The notes beneath the pieces are model-generated. The model had not been told where the DNA came from. It worked only from the letters and a program-made list of their open reading frames with translations, and searched no databases. From assembly GCA_964436125.1 (NCBI GenBank), contig CAYTBT010000042.1:1-19358 (forward strand): DNA of 19,358 nt. Direction: 5' to 3'. This document shows positions 15,440 to 19,358 of this stretch, piece after piece. How positions within the stretch are numbered: position 1 is the stretch's first letter; every line of letters starts with the position of its first letter. The position numbers and the translations under genes were made by a program. The DNA is from CAYRFF01 sp964436125. Lineage in GTDB: Bacteria; Bacteroidota; Bacteroidia; Chitinophagales; Saprospiraceae.

Positions 15440-15447
15440 TACTTTTG
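15440..15447 (+). promoter_or_regulatory. Candidate -7 box for icd
   Basis: TACTTTTG matches TAnnTTTG exactly, 35 bp before the ATG at 15483. A transcript would begin near 15454, which also argues against the GTG at 15447 as a start. No clear -33 TTTG is seen at the usual spacing. Confidence 0.45.
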
Positions 15448-15482
15448 TGCTTCCTATTACAAAGCTAAATTACAATAGTATT

Positions 15483-16703
15483 ATGAATCCATCAAAAGTA
15501 ACTATAGAAAACGGCAATTTATCGGTGCCTGATAATCCGATTATCCCATTTATCGAAGGCGACGGCATCGGTCCCGATATCTGGGCTGCTGCAGTAAGAG
15601 TATTTGATGCTGCTGTAGAAAAAACATATAATGGCGAGCGTAAGATTGAATGGAAAGAAATCTATGCAGGAGAAAAAGCCAATGAAAAAACAGGTGAATA
15701 TCTTCCGCAAGCAACATTGGATGCGGTGAAAGAGCATCTCATCGCTATCAAAGGTCCATTAACTACACCGGTAGGTGGTGGATTCCGCTCGCTCAACGTT
15801 GCATTGAGGCAAGAACTCGATCTTTATGCTTGTGTGCGTCCGGTACGCTATTTCCAAGGCGTCCCTTCACCTGTGAAGGAACCGGAAAAAGTCAGTATGA
15901 CGATTTATAGGGAAAACACCGAAGATATTTATGCGGGAATAGAATTTGATGCCGGCACTCCGGAAGTAAAGAAGCTCATCAACTATCTCCAGGAAGAATT
16001 TAATGTCGATAGTATCAGATTCCCCGAGTCATCGGCTATCGGAATCAAACCGGTTTCTGAAGAAGGCTCCAAACGCCTTATCCGATCGGCAATCGACTAT
16101 GCATTTGAGAAAAAATTTAAGTCCGTTACTCTTGTGCATAAAGGAAATATTATGAAATTCACTGAAGGTGGCTTCAAAGAATGGGGTTATGAACTCTCCA
16201 AGGAGGAATTCGGTGCGCAAGATTACGAAGGCGGTCCATGGCAGATTATCGAGAAGGACGGACATAAAGTTATTATCAAAGATGTCATTGCCGATGCTTT
16301 CCTCCAGCAGATTTTATTAAGACCTGCTGAATACGATGTCATCGCTACAATGAACCTCAACGGTGATTATATTTCCGATGCACTTGCTGCTATGGTAGGC
16401 GGAATAGGTATTGCTCCGGGAGCCAATATCAATTACAATACCGGCAGGGCAATATTTGAGGCTACTCATGGTACTGCTCCGAAGTATGCCGGCCTTGATA
16501 AGGTCAATCCTTCATCGCTTATTCTTTCCGGTTGCATTATGTTTGACTATATGGGCTGGGGCGAAGTCGGTGACTTGATCGAAAATGCCATTGAAAAAGC
16601 TATCGGTAAAAAACGCGTCACTTATGACTTTGAACGCCTTATGGATGGCGCGACATTGTTGAAGTGCTCGGAATTTGGGGACGAGATTATCGCGAATATG
16701 TAA
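15483..16703 (+). CDS. icd: Isocitrate dehydrogenase (NADP+)
   Basis: A 406-residue protein closely following the E. coli Icd pattern along its whole length, e.g. IPFIEGDGIGPDIW (20-33), AIKGPLTTPVGGGFRSLNVALRQELDLY (88-115), SMTIYRENTEDIYAGIE (138-154), LVHKGNIMKFTEG (217-229), NLNGDYISDALAA (291-303). It oxidises isocitrate to 2-oxoglutarate and CO2 in the TCA cycle. NADP+ preference is supported by K334-Y335 in HGTAPKYAG and by Y381 and R385 in TYDFERLMDG, corresponding to E. coli K344/Y345/Y391/R395. S103 in RSLN corresponds to the serine phosphorylated by AceK in E. coli; no aceK is here. I chose the ATG at 15483 over an upstream in-frame GTG (15447) because the latter overlaps the candidate -7 box and adds 12 non-conserved residues. 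Confidence 0.97.
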   Translation: MNPSKVTIENGNLSVPDNPIIPFIEGDGIGPDIWAAAVRVFDAAVEKTYNGERKIEWKEIYAGEKANEKTGEYLPQATLDAVKEHLIAIKGPLTTPVGGGFRSLNVALRQELDLYACVRPVRYFQGVPSPVKEPEKVSMTIYRENTEDIYAGIEFDAGTPEVKKLINYLQEEFNVDSIRFPESSAIGIKPVSEEGSKRLIRSAIDYAFEKKFKSVTLVHKGNIMKFTEGGFKEWGYELSKEEFGAQDYEGGPWQIIEKDGHKVIIKDVIADAFLQQILLRPAEYDVIATMNLNGDYISDALAAMVGGIGIAPGANINYNTGRAIFEATHGTAPKYAGLDKVNPSSLILSGCIMFDYMGWGEVGDLIENAIEKAIGKKRVTYDFERLMDGATLLKCSEFGDEIIANM

Positions 16704-16727
16704 CAGATTCAGCGAAGCTGAATCTGT
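16703..16727 (+). terminator. Perfect 11-bp hairpin at the icd stop codon
   Basis: ACAGATTCAGC (16703-16713), loop GAA, GCTGAATCTGT (16717-16727): a perfect 11-bp stem that begins at the last base of the icd TAA. No T-run follows, so intrinsic termination is uncertain; it may protect the mRNA 3' end. Confidence 0.5.
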
Positions 16728-16730
16728 GAA

Positions 16731-16786
16731 GTCGTAAGTCATAAGTCATAAGTCTTTTAGTTCCAGGCCAGCTAATGGCTAATGGC
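16731..16786. repeat. Short 7-bp tandem repeats between icd and manC-like gene
   Basis: GTCGTAA-GTCATAA-GTCATAA-GTC at 16731-16754 is followed within 25 bp by GCTAATG-GCTAATG-GCC, both with period 7. Another AAGTCATAA occurs near 16805-16813. They lie between the icd hairpin and the next gene. Heptamer arrays of this kind are known in cyanobacteria as STRR sequences; the function here is unknown. Confidence 0.55.
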
Positions 16787-16871
16787 CAATAACCTTTTTA
16801 CGACAAGTCATAACTTATGATATGCGACCTTAATAGTACTCAGATTGTACTGACATAAAGAACAGATTGAC

Positions 16872-17957
16872 ATGGATAATTTGCACGTGGTAATTATGGC
16901 TGGAGGAGTCGGTTCAAGATTCTGGCCTGCTAGTCGTGAAGACAGTCCAAAACAATTTCTCGACATCTTGAATACAGGAAAATCTCTGATTCAGATGACC
17001 TGGGATAGATTTGCGGAAGCTATTCCGGCAGAGCGTATTTATATCAGTACCCATGAAAAATATAAAGGACTGATTCAAGAACATCTTCCGGATGTAAAAG
17101 AGGAAAACATCCTCATGGAACCGGCAAGGAAAAACACAGCTCCTTGCCTTGCCTATGCCGCAATGCATATCTCAGCGAGAAACCCCGACGCAACAATGCT
17201 CGTCGTTCCATCGGATCATAAAATTGTGAATAAGGATAAATTTCTTGATGCCGTCACAACAGCCAACTCATTTGCGCAAGCTCATGATGCAATAATGACA
17301 TTGGGGATGAAAGCGACAAGGCCGGATACGGGATACGGCTACATCAGATTGGATAAAGAAGTGATAGTCAAGGGCTCCTTCGACATCTATAAAGCACTCA
17401 GATTTACAGAAAAACCCGACAGAGAAACGGCTATCTCATTCCTTGAGTCCGGCGATTATGTCTGGAATGCCGGCATATTCTTATTTACCCTAAGGTCAAT
17501 TTTAAAGGCGTTCAGAGAGCTTTCTCCGGAGGTGATTGAGCCATTTGAGAAGATTGAAGAATACTTCGGAACTGCTGAAGAGAGAGAATACGTGCATAAA
17601 ACCTACGGCGATTGCCCGGCAATATCATTTGACTATGCGATTATGGAAAAAGCCGATAATACTTACTGCTTACCGGCAGAGATAGGCTGGTCGGACTTGG
17701 GAACCTGGAATAGCTTATACAATGAACTCGCTCCCCAAGATGGTGAAAATGTGCATAATCCGGAATCCGAGGTATTATTCAAGAATTCCTCAGGAAATAT
17801 TGTTATATTACCCGATGGAAAGAAAGCTATAATGCATGGAATGGATAATTTCATCCTCATAGATAAGGGCGATGTCCTCCTTATATGGCCGCGAGATAAA
17901 GAGCAAGAAATAAAACCCTTAAAAAACAATATTGCCGGAAAGTGGAAAATGGAATAA
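16872..17957 (+). CDS. manC: Mannose-1-phosphate guanylyltransferase (GDP-mannose pyrophosphorylase)
   Basis: A 361-residue nucleotidyltransferase making GDP-mannose from mannose-1-phosphate and GTP in the cytoplasm. Visible motifs: the signature MAGGVGSRFWPASREDSPKQF (9-29), EPARKNTAP (83-91), VVPSDH (111-116), GYGYI (154-158), FTEKP (178-182), VWNAGIF (197-203) and IGWSDLGTW toward the C-terminus. At 361 residues it lacks the C-terminal phosphomannose isomerase domain of the roughly 480-residue bifunctional ManC proteins, so it is the single-function form. The downstream glycosyltransferase starts 20 bp later, which suggests that GDP-mannose feeds surface polysaccharide or glycan assembly (inference). 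Confidence 0.93.
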   Translation: MDNLHVVIMAGGVGSRFWPASREDSPKQFLDILNTGKSLIQMTWDRFAEAIPAERIYISTHEKYKGLIQEHLPDVKEENILMEPARKNTAPCLAYAAMHISARNPDATMLVVPSDHKIVNKDKFLDAVTTANSFAQAHDAIMTLGMKATRPDTGYGYIRLDKEVIVKGSFDIYKALRFTEKPDRETAISFLESGDYVWNAGIFLFTLRSILKAFRELSPEVIEPFEKIEEYFGTAEEREYVHKTYGDCPAISFDYAIMEKADNTYCLPAEIGWSDLGTWNSLYNELAPQDGENVHNPESEVLFKNSSGNIVILPDGKKAIMHGMDNFILIDKGDVLLIWPRDKEQEIKPLKNNIAGKWKME

Positions 17958-17977
17958 ACCAAGATTGAAATAATAGC

Positions 17978-19294
17978 ATGAACCTGACCAAAGGAAAAAA
18001 CATTTTATGTATTTATTATCAATTCCCGCCTATAAAGGGAATCGGGACACTGCGGAATATGAAGTTCTACGCATCGCTCCGGGAGCAAGCGAGGAAGGTA
18101 TTTGTCATGACCACCTCCAATCGGAGTTTCCTTCCCAGCGATAATTACGATATTGAACTCGAGAATATCATTGAATTAGCTACGGCAGATTTCAGGACGA
18201 TACACCATAAGGTATTCGGTAGCAAGGGTTCTTTGATGAAAAATGAATCCAAGTCTCCGATACGGAGCTTTGTGCTCGATCTTGTGACCAATTCTCCTCT
18301 CCGTATTTTCCTCGGTGAAGGTGGAATGCGCTTTATCCGTCAGGGAATAAAACAAGGGAATCGCCTGATAGAAGAGCAAGGGATTGATACAATCTTTTCT
18401 TCTTATATGCCGGCATCAACGCATATTATCGCGCGCCACCTCAAGAAGCATCATCCACAACTTACATGGATTGCTGATTATCGCGATATTACTCCTGATC
18501 CTATGCGCAATAACTCGCAATTCAGTAATTTCACCACTGCAGCTCATAAACGTATTTTAAAATATGCGGACGAGGTATTGACCGTTTCACAGGGCCTTAA
18601 GGAGCGGCTTTCATCCTATCACGATAAGGTATCGGTAATCAGAAACGGCTATGAACATAATCTCTTAAATGAGCATATCCCGAGAAGCAATGCCCTTTTT
18701 ACCTTGTGTTATACGGGGATTTTCTATCCGGATATGCAGAAGTGCGACCTTATATTTATGGCGCTTCAAGATTTAATTAATGAAGGCTCAATCGATAAAC
18801 GTTGTATCCGCTTTCTCCATGCCGGCAAGGATGTCAGCCCGTGGAGAGAGGTAGCTACGCGCTATAATCTCAATGATATTATCGTCGATAAAGGCCTTAT
18901 CCCTCGCGATGATGCGCTTCAATTGCAACGTGATGCAGACCTGAATGTCTTGCTCACATGGTCTTCGGAGGAATTGAAAGGAATCGTGACGGGAAAAGTA
19001 TTTGAATATCTGGCGGCTAGAAGACCTGTTTTAACCCTTGTCAATGGAATAGTCGATGAGGAAATTGAAAACATTATCGAAGGAACTCATTCCGGTCGTG
19101 TTTTTTATCATTCTGAGCATCAGCTTCCGCAAATGAAGTCCTATATCCTTCAGCAATATAACAAATGGAAATATGGGGAAAATTCCTTAAACGATGCTTC
19201 GTATATCTTGCCTTATTCCTGGGAGAATCAATTTAAACGATGGAATCAACCGCTACGTATCATTAAAAATAAGCAGAAAAACTCCGGTGCCTAA
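17978..19294 (+). CDS. GT4-like glycosyltransferase
   Basis: A 438-residue protein with a two-lobed GT-B layout. The N-terminal lobe has LCIYYQFPPIKGIGTLR (10-26), where many GT4 enzymes have a YPP..GG.. loop, and WIADYRD (164-170). The middle has LTVSQGLKERL (201-211) and VIRNGYE (220-226). The C-terminal lobe has the donor-site pattern GKVFEYLAARRPVL (339-352) with two acidic residues close by. This is the pattern of the 'glycosyl transferase 4-like / group 1' enzymes. Donor and acceptor cannot be predicted, though the GDP-mannose enzyme directly upstream makes a GDP-sugar donor plausible. It has no signal peptide and no membrane segment. It overlaps the next gene start by 8 bp. Confidence 0.85.
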   Translation: MNLTKGKNILCIYYQFPPIKGIGTLRNMKFYASLREQARKVFVMTTSNRSFLPSDNYDIELENIIELATADFRTIHHKVFGSKGSLMKNESKSPIRSFVLDLVTNSPLRIFLGEGGMRFIRQGIKQGNRLIEEQGIDTIFSSYMPASTHIIARHLKKHHPQLTWIADYRDITPDPMRNNSQFSNFTTAAHKRILKYADEVLTVSQGLKERLSSYHDKVSVIRNGYEHNLLNEHIPRSNALFTLCYTGIFYPDMQKCDLIFMALQDLINEGSIDKRCIRFLHAGKDVSPWREVATRYNLNDIIVDKGLIPRDDALQLQRDADLNVLLTWSSEELKGIVTGKVFEYLAARRPVLTLVNGIVDEEIENIIEGTHSGRVFYHSEHQLPQMKSYILQQYNKWKYGENSLNDASYILPYSWENQFKRWNQPLRIIKNKQKNSGA

Positions 19295-19358
19295 TGTCCT
19301 TCTCGCTCATAACACCGAGGATATCTGTAGTCGATCCCGTATATTCTATCTCCTGATA
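19287..19358 (+). CDS. Start of a further gene in the polysaccharide operon, truncated by window end
   Basis: From the GTG at 19287 a frame stays open to the window end, beginning MPNVLLAHNTEDICSRSRIF. It overlaps the glycosyltransferase stop by 8 bp, as genes in tight operons do. The competing ATG at 19294 is closed by a TGA at 19354-19356 and is rejected. Twenty-four codons are too few to name the product; a glycosyltransferase-like start (VLLAH) is only a guess. Confidence 0.5.
   Translation, partial: MPNVLLAHNTEDICSRSRIFYLLI

Noticed and set aside
15447..15482. GTG start giving icd 12 extra residues
   Set aside because: It overlaps an exact TAnnTTTG -7 box and the added residues do not belong to the family; the ATG at 15483 fits better.
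19294..19356. ATG overlapping the glycosyltransferase stop (TAATG) as the next gene start
   Set aside because: The frame is closed after 20 codons by TGA at 19354; the GTG frame at 19287 stays open.

Overview
The window looks like part of a Bacteroidota chromosome. Five secreted proteins end in type IX secretion (T9SS) sorting domains (one type B/gliding-motility type, four type A with PNP-like motifs). The best promoter candidates fit the Bacteroidota pattern TTTG-N19-TAnnTTTG. Intergenic DNA is very AT-rich. The exact class (Saprospiria, Chitinophagia or similar) cannot be fixed from the sequence. One run of exactly 100 Ns (12308-12407) is a scaffold gap.

Layout. 1-1495: the 3' end of a large T9SS surface protein and a small beta-barrel-like secreted protein. 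1496-1940: intergenic DNA with a GC-rich palindromic patch. 1941-5210 (-): an AddA/RecB-type helicase-nuclease. 5211-6102: a repeat-rich intergenic region with two DnaA-box-like 9-mers in an AT-rich stretch. 6103-9226 (+): a secreted tyrosinase-like copper protein and a second sorting-domain protein. 9227-9734: convergent intergenic DNA with a second repeat locus. 9735-12472 (-): a pappalysin-like metalloprotease translationally coupled (ATGA) to another sorting-domain protein. 12473-12974: a promoter and the third repeat locus. 12975-13497 (-): a RelE/ParE-type toxin-antitoxin pair. 13848-15358 (-): ruvB followed by a thioredoxin-like protein. 15483-16703 (+): NADP isocitrate dehydrogenase. 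16872-end (+): mannose-1-phosphate guanylyltransferase, a GT4-like glycosyltransferase and the start of a third overlapping gene, probably a surface-polysaccharide operon.

Two things stand out. First, the metalloprotease gene appears to be a contingency locus. An 8-bp tandem repeat (ACTATCCG on the minus strand) begins directly after a candidate ATG and ends at a sequence encoding a signal peptide. The repeat has no stop codon in any minus-strand frame, and 8 is not a multiple of 3, so copy number would decide whether the secreted protease and its coupled partner are made. Copy number is unknown because the assembly broke inside the array. Second, an intergenic repeat family occurs at three loci. 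It has a common leader and an imperfectly palindromic 155-bp unit whose length is identical at all three. One copy carries a vestige of the start of the helicase-nuclease gene.

Housekeeping genes (ruvB, icd, manC-like, helicase-nuclease) interleave with AT-rich accessory genes for secreted proteins. There is no transposase, integrase, CRISPR array, rRNA or tRNA that I can recognise.
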